NCBI GenBank assembly: GCA_900543515.1
Contig: UQRW01000023.1
Coordinates: 1 to 36,299 of the forward strand
Source: an uncultured Collinsella sp.
Lineage (GTDB): Bacteria > Actinomycetota > Coriobacteriia > Coriobacteriales > Coriobacteriaceae
Length of the DNA stretch: 36,299 bases
Reading direction: 5' to 3'
Both the position numbers and the translations under genes were made by a program. Under the pieces are notes generated by a model, which was not told the DNA's origin, made no database searches, and saw only the letters and a program-made list of their open reading frames with translations. This document shows positions 7,493 to 15,410 of this stretch, one piece after another (the first letter of the stretch is position 1; each line of letters begins with the position of its first letter).

Positions 7493-8869
7493 CTAGAGCG
7501 TGGCAAGGCGCTTGGACTCGTGCGCGGCGAGCGCAATGGAGATGATGCCAGTAATGGCATCGGCCACCACCAGGGCGATCCACACGCCCTCGACACCCAT
7601 CATGTTGCCGAGGAGGTACATAAGCGGCACCGAGCAGATCACATAGCGAAGCAGGCCCGTAAACGTGGCGACACCCACCTTCTCGACCGCCTGGAAATAC
7701 ATCGACATGGTCATGGCAAGATAGCCCAGGGCAACAGCCAGGATGACAGTACGCGTGGCGTTGGCGGCAACCTCAACGAGCGCAGGATCGCTGCCGGCAA
7801 AGAAGGCGCACACCGGGGTGGCGGCAAGCCAGAGCGCGACGGTGACCAGCGCCAGCGTCACAACCTGGTACTTAAGCGTGCAGGAGAGCGTCTCCTTAAG
7901 GCGTGCCCAAGCCTTTGCGCCGGCGTTGAAGGCAGCGATGGGCTGCAGACCGTAGGAGAAGCACTGGGCAACCATCATGGTAATGTAGAGGATGTAGCCG
8001 TTGATCACGCCAAAGGCTGCGATGTAGAGCGAGCCCATGTCGCCGCCGAGCGAACCCAAAAGCGAGTTGGCAACGGTATTAAAGATAAAGGTCGCACCCT
8101 GGACCAGGAAGAACGGGAAGCCGATCTTGAAGATCTGGCCGCAGATGGCGAGGTCGAGCTTAAGGTCGGCCAGGCTAATCTGGAGCTGGGACTTTTTGCC
8201 CCCGATGAACCAGAAGATACCGATGGCCCAGATACCGATGGAAAGCCCGTAGTACACGCCGGCGCCCATAACGCCAAACTTGAGCACAAACGTGGAAAGC
8301 GCGAGCCAACAGATGGCGACGATGGCCGAAACGGTCATGAGGTTGGCCTGGATCTGAACCTTCTCGTCCACACGCATCACAGCGGTGATCATCTGGCCAA
8401 TGACCGTGAGCGGCAGCAGCACGGCGAAGGTGCGCACGCCGGCAACGGTATCGGCCATGATGTCGGGCGTGGCGCCAAAGAATGTGCAGATGGGCTCGGT
8501 AAACACTGCCATCACCACAGCAAGCAGCACACTCACGATCGTGGTGAGCCAAAAGCCCTGGCTAAAAGCCTTGCTTGCGCCCTTGATGTCGCCGGCACCC
8601 AAAAGGTTGCCCACCACGGCGGGCACGCCGGTGCCAAACAGGTTGCCAAAGGCCAGGTTGATGTACTCGACCGACATAATGATCGAGACACATGCCAGGC
8701 CGTGGGCACCTAGGCCCCAACCCATCACGAGGCCCTCAAGGACCACCATGATGATCTGGGCGAGCATGCCCTGGCCGGTGACGATGGTGTACTTACGCAC
8801 CAGACCGGGAATCGGTTGGGAGGCGAGCTCGCGCTCCTCCTCCACGGCAGCGGTTACTTCTTCTGCCAT
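7493..8869 (-). CDS. MATE-family multidrug/cation efflux transporter
   Basis: A 458-residue inner-membrane exporter of the MATE family, expected to use a Na+ or H+ gradient; the substrate is unknown. About twelve hydrophobic segments form two similar halves. The family pattern GxxxAxxxxxS and long-loop features appear in GLGAHGLACVSIIMSVEYI and NLFGTGVPAVVGNLLGAGD of the first half, and NTVANSLLGSLGGDMGSLYI plus NAGAKAWARLKETL of the second. The start at 8869 follows AGGGGAGA. It lies 87 bp downstream of the amidohydrolase gene on the same strand and is probably co-transcribed, then terminates at 7406-7444. The pairing suggests export of a hydrolysis product or its substrate, which is only an inference. 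Confidence 0.9.
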   Translation of the reverse strand: MAEEVTAAVEEERELASQPIPGLVRKYTIVTGQGMLAQIIMVVLEGLVMGWGLGAHGLACVSIIMSVEYINLAFGNLFGTGVPAVVGNLLGAGDIKGASKAFSQGFWLTTIVSVLLAVVMAVFTEPICTFFGATPDIMADTVAGVRTFAVLLPLTVIGQMITAVMRVDEKVQIQANLMTVSAIVAICWLALSTFVLKFGVMGAGVYYGLSIGIWAIGIFWFIGGKKSQLQISLADLKLDLAICGQIFKIGFPFFLVQGATFIFNTVANSLLGSLGGDMGSLYIAAFGVINGYILYITMMVAQCFSYGLQPIAAFNAGAKAWARLKETLSCTLKYQVVTLALVTVALWLAATPVCAFFAGSDPALVEVAANATRTVILAVALGYLAMTMSMYFQAVEKVGVATFTGLLRYVICSVPLMYLLGNMMGVEGVWIALVVADAITGIISIALAAHESKRLATL

Positions 8870-8956
8870 TGTTCTCCCCTTTCCTTGAGAGAGTAGTGCT
8901 GAATGGATGTCAGGCGGCTGACAACTGGCACCAAGCCGCCCAATCAAACGATGGCG

Positions 8957-10585
8957 CTATGCCTCAAAGACCACCTTGCCGGCGATCATCGTGAGGGCTG
9001 CGGTAGCCTCGAGCACCTCGGCCGGCTCGCAATCAAAGAGATTGCGGTCGAGCACGCAGATATCTGCCTGTTTGCCGCACGCGAGCGTGCCGATGCGGTC
9101 CTCGGCATGCATGGCGTAGGCGCTGCCATAGGTGTAGGCGCGCAGAGCCTCGGCCATGGTAATGCGCTCCTGGGGGAACCAGCCCTCAGGGTTGGAACCG
9201 TCCTCGAGCATGCGGAAGACCGCGCCGTACACCTCCTCCATGGGCTCCAAGCCCACAACGGGGAAGTCACTGCCCAGGTGCACCACGGCTCCGCTGGCAA
9301 GCAGGCTATGCAGGGGCCACGAAAGCGCGGCACGCTCGGGACCCACGGCTTCGTCCTTGGCAAGGTCAGCCATATCGAGCAGCATGTGCCACGGCTGCAT
9401 GCCGGGGCAGACGCCGAGCTCGGCATAACGCGGCATATCCTCGGGTTGAACCGTCTCGTTGTGCTCCATGGAGTGGCGACAATCCCGCTTGCCATGCAAG
9501 CGCTCGCCCTCCTCAAAGCAATCGAGCACAAAACGCACCGAGCGATCGCCGATTGCATGGATGCGCGTGTCAACGCCCCATTCCTGCGCCCTCAGGATGG
9601 CAGCACGGATGCGCTCCGGCTCCTCCGCGGGCTCACCACAGGTGTCGGGTGCGTTGCTATAGGGTTCAAGCATCCAGGCGGTATGGTCGGAGCACACACC
9701 ATCAAGGAACTGCTTAAAGCCGTGCCACTCCACCTGCGTACCCGGGAAGGCGTATTTCTCCTTGATCTGCTCGAGCGTCAAGGACTCGTTTTCGAACAGG
9801 TCGGTGTACAGGAACACGCGCAGCGGCAAGTCGCCCTTGGCATTAAGACCTGCCAACACCGCATACGGGTTTTCCATGCTCACAAACGTAGGATTGACCA
9901 TGCCGACCGTAGTGATTCCCAGGGCATTGGCGCGCCGGGCGGTTTTTGCAAACGACGCGTCAACAACCTCGGGCGCTGGGTCGTAGACCTCGTCCATAAA
10001 GAAGGCGCCGGCGTTGTTGGAAAACACGCCCGTCAGATTGCCGTCGGCATCCTTAAGGATCTTGCCGCCTGCGGGATCGGGCGTCTGCGAAGTTACTCCC
10101 ACCTTGTTGATGGCGCAGGTATTGGCACTAAAGGTATGCAAGTCAACCTGCTGCAGAAATACCGGGCGGTCGGAGATGTACTCATCGATCATCGCGGCCG
10201 TGGGCATCTCGGGGACATCCCACTGGAACTGGATAATCTGGCAGCCCAGAATCCACTCGTTATCGGGATGGTCGGCCGCAAACGCCACGACACGTTCCAT
10301 CGCCATCTCAAAACTGGTGCAGTCGATGAGGTTGACGGCAAAATCGGGGTCGGTCATAAACGCGCCCTGGGCAAAATGCGTGTGCGAGTCGATCAGGCCG
10401 GGCATGACGAGCTGGTCGCCAAAGTCGCGCACCTCGGTATCGGGACCGATAAACGGTGCCAGGTGAGCATCGTCACCGCAGGCAACGATTTTATCGCCCC
10501 GCACGGCAACGCCGCCCTTAAACGGCTCGAGCCCATCGCCGGTAAAGACGGCGTCGCTCTTGATAACTACATCAGCCTTGTCCAT
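8957..10585 (-). CDS. YtcJ-like metal-dependent amidohydrolase (Amidohydro_3)
   Basis: A 542-residue hydrolase of the amidohydrolase superfamily, cytosolic. Metal-binding motifs visible are PGLIDSHTH (HxH at ~68-70), RIHAIGDRSV near 355, HSMEHNE near 385 and HLGSDFPV near 435, with the small beta-sandwich domain at both ends (VVIKSDAVFTGDG; GKQADICVLDRN). Substrates of YtcJ-like enzymes are mostly unknown; hydrolysis of a C-N bond in an amide or exocyclic amine is the usual expectation. The start at 10585 is placed by GAGGAGG upstream, in preference to an ATG six codons earlier. It heads a two-gene unit with the MATE exporter. The upstream gap contains a GGTTTA-rich site shared with the carbamoyltransferase promoter. 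Confidence 0.85.
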   Translation of the reverse strand: MDKADVVIKSDAVFTGDGLEPFKGGVAVRGDKIVACGDDAHLAPFIGPDTEVRDFGDQLVMPGLIDSHTHFAQGAFMTDPDFAVNLIDCTSFEMAMERVVAFAADHPDNEWILGCQIIQFQWDVPEMPTAAMIDEYISDRPVFLQQVDLHTFSANTCAINKVGVTSQTPDPAGGKILKDADGNLTGVFSNNAGAFFMDEVYDPAPEVVDASFAKTARRANALGITTVGMVNPTFVSMENPYAVLAGLNAKGDLPLRVFLYTDLFENESLTLEQIKEKYAFPGTQVEWHGFKQFLDGVCSDHTAWMLEPYSNAPDTCGEPAEEPERIRAAILRAQEWGVDTRIHAIGDRSVRFVLDCFEEGERLHGKRDCRHSMEHNETVQPEDMPRYAELGVCPGMQPWHMLLDMADLAKDEAVGPERAALSWPLHSLLASGAVVHLGSDFPVVGLEPMEEVYGAVFRMLEDGSNPEGWFPQERITMAEALRAYTYGSAYAMHAEDRIGTLACGKQADICVLDRNLFDCEPAEVLEATAALTMIAGKVVFEA

Positions 10586-10780
10586 GCGAGCCTCCTCAGG
10601 CATCTTTGGTTGTAACGCGGACGCACCGCCCGCGTGGGCACTCGGTTGGGAGCGTAGCGCTCCCGCATCGGCGCGTGCCTACAAGCCGTGCTCGGACGTC
10701 TGTCCCACGTCCGCGGCTTCGCGCTACACCCATTGATACACAGGGGCAAACCCGTGCCAAGGCCAGGGACCGCAAACGGT

Positions 10781-10820
10781 CAGTTTAAGCAGGTTTACAC
10801 GCTTTACCTGCAGGTTTATT
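10781..10820. promoter_or_regulatory. GGTTTA/TAAACC cluster upstream of the amidohydrolase gene
   Basis: CAGGTTTA occurs twice, around the palindrome ACCTGCAGGT. On the reverse strand 10803-10820 reads ATAAACCTGCAGGTAAAG, closely matching ATAAACCCGCAGGTCAAG at 18583-18600 in the carbamoyltransferase/LuxR intergenic region. This makes it a candidate binding site for the 7-TM LuxR regulators. The rest of the 10586-10900 gap shows a few weak GC hairpins and no gene. Confidence 0.4.
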
Positions 10821-10900
10821 GTCTGAGATTATTACCGCTTCATTACGCCCAACGGTGTGGCCGCCCACACAGCAAGACCCGCATGCGAGGAAGAATGAGG

Positions 10901-11893
10901 CTAGGAACGCCAAAAGGTATCTATAAGGTCATCTCGGTTGGAGACGCCGCTTTTAACGTAGATGCGATGCAAGTGTGCCTTGACCGTGCCAGGGCTGATG
11001 ACCAACTCGCTGGCGATGTTTTGGGCGTCGTTGCCCTTCAGCACCAGCGTGAGCACCTCCTGCTCGCGCCGTGACAGCTTATGGGCGTCGGCATAAATCA
11101 CCACACGCGATGCGAGATCGTCCTCAGAGCTTGCGCTCTCGGCTGCCACGTCCTCATCGGCACGCGGATGACGGGCATACACACGCAGGATATGGCTAAA
11201 CTGGCAAAAAAGCTGAGCCGCGCATACCACGAGCAGCACGTTTTCGGAGATATTGCGCTCGGACAGATACCACAAAAAGAGGCCGATGACGGGGTTTTGG
11301 GAGTCGGGGCGGCAGAACAAGATCATGTAGGTGTCCTCGGCGATCACGCAAAACACAAGAACGAAGGCCACCTTCCAAAAGAGCTTTGAGCGGTCGAGGT
11401 CGAGTTTCTCAACACGCGTTGCTCTGTACCGGTAATGCCAGGCGGCATAGGCAAGACATCCTACATTACCCAGGTCACGCGTGAGCCAAAAGAGATACTG
11501 CTGCACCTCTCCGACAGCGCCGCTGCGAGGCACCAGCAGCAATTGCAAGATTGAAAACGGCACGATAGCGAGTCCGAGCATGCGCGACGTCGGTCTTTTG
11601 CGCAAGCGCGCAAACATCCATAGCACCACGCAGGCATAGATGGCAATACCAAGCACGCAGCGCAGCAAGGGGTGCTGCAGCGGCTCGCTAAAGGTAACGG
11701 CGTAGTCGTATTTGAGCCGATTGTACTCGTCAAAAAAGATGACCGACATATCGAGCATATAGAGCAAAAAACCCGCCGCGGCCACGAGGCTGTCGCGACG
11801 GCGCGTCATGAGCCAAACCACCAATGCCACGGCACTGGTCACCAGAGCCACACCCATGATAATCGTGGTGTAGATATAGAACGCGAAACTCAT
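10901..11893 (-). CDS. Membrane-anchored LuxR-type regulator (7 TM + HTH), paralog 1
   Basis: A 330-residue protein with about seven N-terminal hydrophobic helices (roughly residues 5-27, 34-53, 75-95, 104-121, 128-148, 168-187, 200-235) and a C-terminal LuxR helix-turn-helix (~263-325: LSRREQEVLTLVLKGNDAQN, then ISPGTVKAHLHRIYVKSGVS). It would sit in the membrane and bind DNA from the cytosolic face, presumably sensing a ligand directly. The last TM segment carries LSERNISENV, nearly identical to LSERNFSENV in the paralog at 18756. The start has GGGGAGG upstream. It faces a small ORF at 12022 across a 128-bp promoter gap. Likely targets are the adjacent permease/agmatine genes or the amidohydrolase; the ligand is unknown. 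Confidence 0.85.
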   Translation of the reverse strand: MSFAFYIYTTIIMGVALVTSAVALVVWLMTRRRDSLVAAAGFLLYMLDMSVIFFDEYNRLKYDYAVTFSEPLQHPLLRCVLGIAIYACVVLWMFARLRKRPTSRMLGLAIVPFSILQLLLVPRSGAVGEVQQYLFWLTRDLGNVGCLAYAAWHYRYRATRVEKLDLDRSKLFWKVAFVLVFCVIAEDTYMILFCRPDSQNPVIGLFLWYLSERNISENVLLVVCAAQLFCQFSHILRVYARHPRADEDVAAESASSEDDLASRVVIYADAHKLSRREQEVLTLVLKGNDAQNIASELVISPGTVKAHLHRIYVKSGVSNRDDLIDTFWRS

Positions 11894-11963
11894 GCCCGCC
11901 TCCCCTGTCTAGATGCTGTGAGGATGTTGACAGATTCTTTGCCGCAAGATTAGACTCACCGAT

Positions 11964-11983
11964 TAAACGTACTGTATCGTTTA
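11964..11983. promoter_or_regulatory. Palindrome TAAACG-N8-CGTTTA in a divergent promoter
   Basis: The palindrome lies midway between the 7-TM LuxR gene (reverse strand) and the small ORF at 12022. It is flanked by direct repeats CTCACCGATTAAA (11955) and CTCACCGATGAAA (12001). The position fits an autoregulatory operator. Confidence 0.35.
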
Positions 11984-12021
11984 GATAAACAAGCTGTGTC
12001 TCACCGATGAAAGGAGATGCC

Positions 12022-12213
12022 ATGACACCGATCGCTCCGCTCAAGATGCTCGTCGCGCCCGCCGCCAAGGCCATCACCCGACTCGGTTCTTCCATGACCT
12101 ACGACAATGTCCCCTGCGCCGTTGAGGCGCGTTCGGACAGCTGCCCCTACCTGGGCCACGTCCCCTACTTTGCACCCAAGCTCGCATCTGATCCCGAGCA
12201 GCGTGAGCAGTAA
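12022..12213 (+). CDS. Small uncharacterised protein (63 aa)
   Basis: Not recognised. The 63-residue product starts MTPIAPLKMLVAPAAKAITR, contains a central TYDNVPCAVEARSDSCPYLG with two cysteines, and ends in a charged ASDPEQREQ tail. The initial 20 residues are mildly amphipathic and lack a clear signal peptide or TM helix. Evidence for expression is a strong ribosome site (AAGGAG, 12011-12016, ideal spacing) and its place opposite a LuxR regulator with a palindrome between the two. It converges on the second APC permease gene, only 35 bp away. It may be a small partner of that transporter or regulator, but nothing in the sequence proves this. Confidence 0.5.
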   Translation: MTPIAPLKMLVAPAAKAITRLGSSMTYDNVPCAVEARSDSCPYLGHVPYFAPKLASDPEQREQ

Positions 12214-12248
12214 TCCAAGATGCATCTAGCACCGCACAACTCGCGGCG

Positions 12249-13658
12249 CTACTGTTTTGGTGCAAAGCGACCTGTCCCCCTTGTGCCAACGCCGGGATTG
12301 TCGATGCTGCGGCCGCGGCGCGATATGAGGCGCGAAACCTCGCCCAGCAACACGCCGATCACCACACCCATGAGGATCGGCAACTTTGACATCTCGGCGG
12401 GCGAGCTGTTAAGCGGCACGATTGTCGCAACAATCGAAAGCACGAGTTCTACCACCGGCACCGCAAGCGCTACCGCAAGCACCTTGCCCTCGAAGGGCGC
12501 GCGAAACACACGCGGGCGGTCGTCGTATTTACGCAGGCGCCAAAACGCCGGGAACATCGGGATATAGCTCATGAGCAGAAAGACGACGTTCATCGAGAAG
12601 AAGACCCAAAAGACGTCGGAACCTTCACCCAGCGGAATCTGAAGTAGCAGCACCAAGCTGGCAAAACAACCGTTAATGAGTGCCGAGCCGTTGGGCATGC
12701 CGGTCTTCTTGGACACCAGCGCAAAGGGACGCGGCATGTTGCCATGGCGCGCGGCATAGCTCGCCACGTTGTTGACGCCAAAGCTCCAACAGATTATGTT
12801 GGCAAACAGCGTTACCAGAAAGGCCACGCCCACGACCATCGTCAGCGGGTGAGCGCGCCCCACCATGGCGGCAACCGCGTCCACAATGCCCGAATCGAGT
12901 GAAAGCTGCTCGGTGGGAACCGCGGCTCCAATACCGATGCCACAGATAATGTAGATCGCCGCGATGGCAACGCCACCGGCGATAACCGCCTTGGGGATAT
13001 CGCGCGATGGGTTCTTCATCGTGCTGGCAAAGGTCGCGACCACCTCAAAGCCCATAAAGTTGAATAGGATGATTGAAAGATACGTCAGTGAGTTAGTGTC
13101 TCCCAGATCGGGGACAAATGTCTTAAACGACATATCGTTGGCAAAGCCGTTGTTGCAGGCAAACCAGATGCCGATGATTCCCACCACGGCGGTAATGAGC
13201 ACCTTGATGACGGCGCCGCCATCCATGACCCAATCGGCCTCGGCCACCGGCTGCATTGCCATGACCGTGACGCCCCACACAAAGGCAAGCTCGATGGCAA
13301 TTCGGACCCCAAGCGAAAATTCGATGCCCCATACCGCATTGATGACACTGGGGAACATGCAGGCGATACTTGCCACCCACAGTGGAAAGTTGACCCAATA
13401 GCACCAGGAGCAGCGTGCACACCAACGGTCTCCCAAGCCCAGGCGAACCCAGTCGTACAGGCCGCCCTCGGAATCGAACGCCGTACCGAGCTCGGCCACC
13501 ACCAGGCCATAGGGAAGCAAAAACGTAATGATAAGGAAGATCCACCAGAAGAACTGCACGTTACCCATGGCAGATGCCGGAGCAGCCGCCTCGATGGTAA
13601 AGACAACGCAGATAACCGAGAGGATGACCTCGAACAGGGAGAACTTTTTACCTGCCAT
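12249..13658 (-). CDS. APC-family amino acid/amine permease (paralog of the agmatine antiporter)
   Basis: A 469-residue inner-membrane transporter with about twelve hydrophobic helices. It aligns along its whole length with the antiporter at 15779-17218: both share EAAAPA.A.GN.QFFWWIFLI, LLPYG.VVAELGT near residue 50, NGFANDMS near 170, FNFMGFEV near 205 and the NMP and MFPAF motifs. It is therefore probably an amino acid, agmatine or polyamine exchanger. The start at 13658 has AGGGGAAG upstream. It lies downstream of the second agmatine deiminase, behind a long terminator and several hairpins, so it may be separately promoted. A 60-codon ORF overlaps its start codon. Confidence 0.9.
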   Translation of the reverse strand: MAGKKFSLFEVILSVICVVFTIEAAAPASAMGNVQFFWWIFLIITFLLPYGLVVAELGTAFDSEGGLYDWVRLGLGDRWCARCSWCYWVNFPLWVASIACMFPSVINAVWGIEFSLGVRIAIELAFVWGVTVMAMQPVAEADWVMDGGAVIKVLITAVVGIIGIWFACNNGFANDMSFKTFVPDLGDTNSLTYLSIILFNFMGFEVVATFASTMKNPSRDIPKAVIAGGVAIAAIYIICGIGIGAAVPTEQLSLDSGIVDAVAAMVGRAHPLTMVVGVAFLVTLFANIICWSFGVNNVASYAARHGNMPRPFALVSKKTGMPNGSALINGCFASLVLLLQIPLGEGSDVFWVFFSMNVVFLLMSYIPMFPAFWRLRKYDDRPRVFRAPFEGKVLAVALAVPVVELVLSIVATIVPLNSSPAEMSKLPILMGVVIGVLLGEVSRLISRRGRSIDNPGVGTRGTGRFAPKQ

Positions 13659-13830
13659 GGCACGCTTCCCCTACAGCAAAAAGGATGGCATCTGTACCGA
13701 AGGCGCAGCCCAAGGTAGGGTTGCAGGCCGCGTCACCGGTGCAGGTGCCATCCCAAAGAGAAGAGAGGATGCAATTGTTGGACCAACGCTCGCGGAACAG
13801 GCGCGTGTAGATAACGATACGCTGGTACAT
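13648..13830 (-). CDS. Possible cysteine-rich leader ORF overlapping the permease start
   Basis: A 60-codon frame begins at ATG 13830, five bases after a CGGAG ribosome-like site, and ends with TAA at 13648. It overlaps the first 11 bases of the permease gene (ATGGCAGGTAA). The same overlap style joins galK to galT and the two ABC genes in this window. The product MYQRIVIYTRLFRER... has a basic start and a C-terminal half with five cysteines (NNC, GTCTGDAACNP, LGCAFG, EACHGR). It could be a translational-coupling leader peptide or a chance frame; no homolog is recognised. Confidence 0.3.
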   Translation of the reverse strand: MYQRIVIYTRLFRERWSNNCILSSLWDGTCTGDAACNPTLGCAFGTDAILFAVGEACHGR

Positions 13831-13885
13831 AGATACTCCGATCAAAACGGCCGCGATTGCGACCGGAATCTTTTGGCAATTGAAG

Positions 13886-13954
13886 ACGCGTCTGACCTGG
13901 GATATTCAAGCGAACAATTGGCCTAACCCGCAATAAATCCCAGATCAGACGCGT
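13886..13954 (-). other. 17-bp inverted repeat in the permease leader region
   Basis: ACGCGTCTGACCTGGGA at 13886-13902 is mirrored at 13938-13954 with one mismatch that is a G.U pair on the reverse strand. The loop is 35 nt. It lies about 230 bp upstream of the permease start, in the same direction, and may be a leader RNA stem. Confidence 0.4.
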
Positions 13955-13970
13955 ACTCAATCAAAGAGGC

Positions 13971-14002
13971 GGGCACTCCGAAGTGGAGGCAACGGAGTGC
14001 CC
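13971..14002. other. 10-bp perfect hairpin
   Basis: GGGCACTCCG and CGGAGTGCCC enclose a 12-nt loop, directly beyond the T-run of the agmatine-operon terminator. A purine/T-rich tail (GCCTCTTTG) follows on the reverse strand. It could be a second-stage terminator. Confidence 0.45.
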
Positions 14003-14104
14003 AAAGAAAAACCCAGCCGACCAAGACATCGAATAAACCGACCATCAATGCCCCGAGATGGTCACGGTGCGATTCACCGACTGTCCGATTGATCGGCTGG
14101 GTTT
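14003..14104 (-). terminator. Terminator of the agmatine operon with a long branched hairpin
   Basis: A 12-bp perfect closing stem (AAACCCAGCCGA / TCGGCTGGGTTT, 14009-14020 with 14093-14104) is followed on the reverse strand by TTTTTCTTT. The interior folds further, with a stem ACCG-CCATC / GATGG-CGGT around 14040-14070. It lies about 100 nt after the stop of the second agmatine deiminase, beyond the tandem-G.A element. Confidence 0.6.
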
Positions 14105-14106
14105 CT

Positions 14107-14190
14107 GAGGTGCGGCAGATTGCCCTGAAAGAGGAGGGCATAGACCTTAAGGGTCATGCCCGACGATTGAAGGGCAAGGTGCCGTGCCTC
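14107..14190 (+). repeat. Tandem-G.A hairpin element, copy 2
   Basis: On the forward strand the helix is continuous from GAGGTGCGGCA/TGCCGTGCCTC (two G.U pairs) through TTGCCCT/AGGGCAA to the core GAAAGAGGAG opposite CGACGATTGA, then GGGCAT/ATGCCC and GACC/GGTC. Every core mismatch is G.A or A.G. The wobble and G.A pairs become A.C and T.C mismatches on the other strand, so the forward strand is the one that folds. It begins 15 bp after the stop codon of the reverse-strand agmatine deiminase gene. Confidence 0.65.
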
Positions 14191-14204
14191 GGGAAGACAG
14201 ACAA

Positions 14205-15410
14205 TTACGCGGACGGCTCCTGCTGAGTAATGCAGTGGATGTTGCCGCCACCGAAGACGACCTGCTCGGACTGAACGCCGACGCACTTGTAGACGCCCTC
14301 GCCCCAGACCTCGTCGTAGATCTTCTGGAGCGTGTCGACGGCCAGCTGGTCGTTCTCGTCGCCGTACTGCGGGACGATAACGCCGTGGTTGGTCACGAGG
14401 TAGTTCATGTAGGAGGCGATCAGCGGCTCGTCGGGGACGCGCGGCTCGGCGTTCTCGTCGGCGTCGATGGTGTCGCAGGAAGCCTGGTCCATGAACAGCG
14501 GGTTCACGGGCATGCAGAGCTTGTAGACCTTCATCTTGCGGCCCTTGGCGTCGACGGCGTTGGAGAGGGTCTCGTAGGCAGCGTGGCACTGCTCGTAGAA
14601 CGGATACTCGGGATCGTCGGTCCAAATGCAGGCCATGACGCCCGGCGCGATGAACGTGGCGACGTCGTCGATGTGGCCGTTGGTCTCCTCGGGGTCGATG
14701 CCCTCCTTGACCCAGATGACCTTCTCGACACCCAGGTAATCCTTGAGGTGCTCGTCCATGTAGGCGCGAAGCTCCTCGCTCCAGGGCTCAAACTTCTTGC
14801 GGTACTTGGGCCAGATGGACTCGGGATCCTCTTCCTCCTCCAGAACCGCAGAGCAGGTGCGGCCCGGGGAAAGCAGGCACTGGTCGGTCACGACAAGGGT
14901 GCCCTCGCCGTCGACGGTGATGGAGCCGCCCTCGAGGATCATGTCGTCGGGACGATAGCGGCGGCAGCCGGAGAGCTCAGCCATCTTGAGGGCGATCTGC
15001 TCGTCCTTGTCCCACGGGAAGTACAGGCCGTCGACGAGGCCGCCGTAGGCGTTGAAGTGCCAGTGGTTGGCGCGCTTCTCGCCCTTGCCGTTGATGACGT
15101 AGGTGGCGGCAGTGTCGCGGAACCAGGCGTCGTCGGTGGTCATCTCGATGACGGTGACGTTCTCGTCGTTCTCGAAGACGGCCTTGCAGTTGGCGTAGTC
15201 GACCTGGTTGGCGCACATATAGACCGGGGTGAACTCGGAGATGGCGCGGGCGATGGCGGCATACTGCTTCTGGGCCGGCTTGGCGCCGTGGGCCCAGGTG
15301 TCGGTGCGGTGGGGCCAGCCCATCCACACGCGATCCTGCGGGGCGAACTCGGCGGGCATGAAGAAGCCGTCGGCCTTGGGGGTGGACTCGGACTCGGTGA
15401 TCGTACGCAT
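14205..15410 (-). CDS. aguA: Agmatine deiminase-like protein (paralog 2, divergent)
   Basis: A 401-residue pentein-fold guanidino hydrolase, expected to turn agmatine into N-carbamoylputrescine for the carbamoyltransferase upstream in the operon. Conserved motifs are HFNAYGG, ILEGGSI, NGHIDD and GGGNIHCITQQ with nucleophile Cys393. Two differences from the 373-residue paralog stand out: the usual WxRDxGP motif reads WFRDTAATY, and the segment between CLL and LGVEKVIW is 25 residues longer and acidic (AVLEEEEDPES), with the usual GRNP changed to GRTC. The start at 15410 has GGAGGAAA upstream; the frame stays open further up without a site. Order carbamoyltransferase - antiporter - deiminase matches the agmatine deiminase operon. 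Substrate may have shifted. Confidence 0.88.
   Translation of the reverse strand: MRTITESESTPKADGFFMPAEFAPQDRVWMGWPHRTDTWAHGAKPAQKQYAAIARAISEFTPVYMCANQVDYANCKAVFENDENVTVIEMTTDDAWFRDTAATYVINGKGEKRANHWHFNAYGGLVDGLYFPWDKDEQIALKMAELSGCRRYRPDDMILEGGSITVDGEGTLVVTDQCLLSPGRTCSAVLEEEEDPESIWPKYRKKFEPWSEELRAYMDEHLKDYLGVEKVIWVKEGIDPEETNGHIDDVATFIAPGVMACIWTDDPEYPFYEQCHAAYETLSNAVDAKGRKMKVYKLCMPVNPLFMDQASCDTIDADENAEPRVPDEPLIASYMNYLVTNHGVIVPQYGDENDQLAVDTLQKIYDEVWGEGVYKCVGVQSEQVVFGGGNIHCITQQEPSA

Noticed and set aside
7433..8713. Long forward-strand open frame over the MATE gene
   Set aside because: It is antisense to a clear MATE protein, rich in His/Gly/Arg/Asp, has no ribosome site and no recognisable fold; high GC bias at third positions keeps the reverse frame open.
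8903..10615. 570-codon forward frame over the amidohydrolase
   Set aside because: Antisense to a protein with all amidohydrolase metal motifs; no start signal.
13886..14190. CRISPR array
   Set aside because: The repeats are inverted hairpins of different sequence, with no regular direct repeats or spacers; no cas gene is present.
14107..14190. Integron attC-type recombination site
   Set aside because: Single-strand-biased folding is similar in spirit, but the attC core motifs GTTRRRY/RYYYAAC and extrahelical bases are not seen, and there is no integrase.
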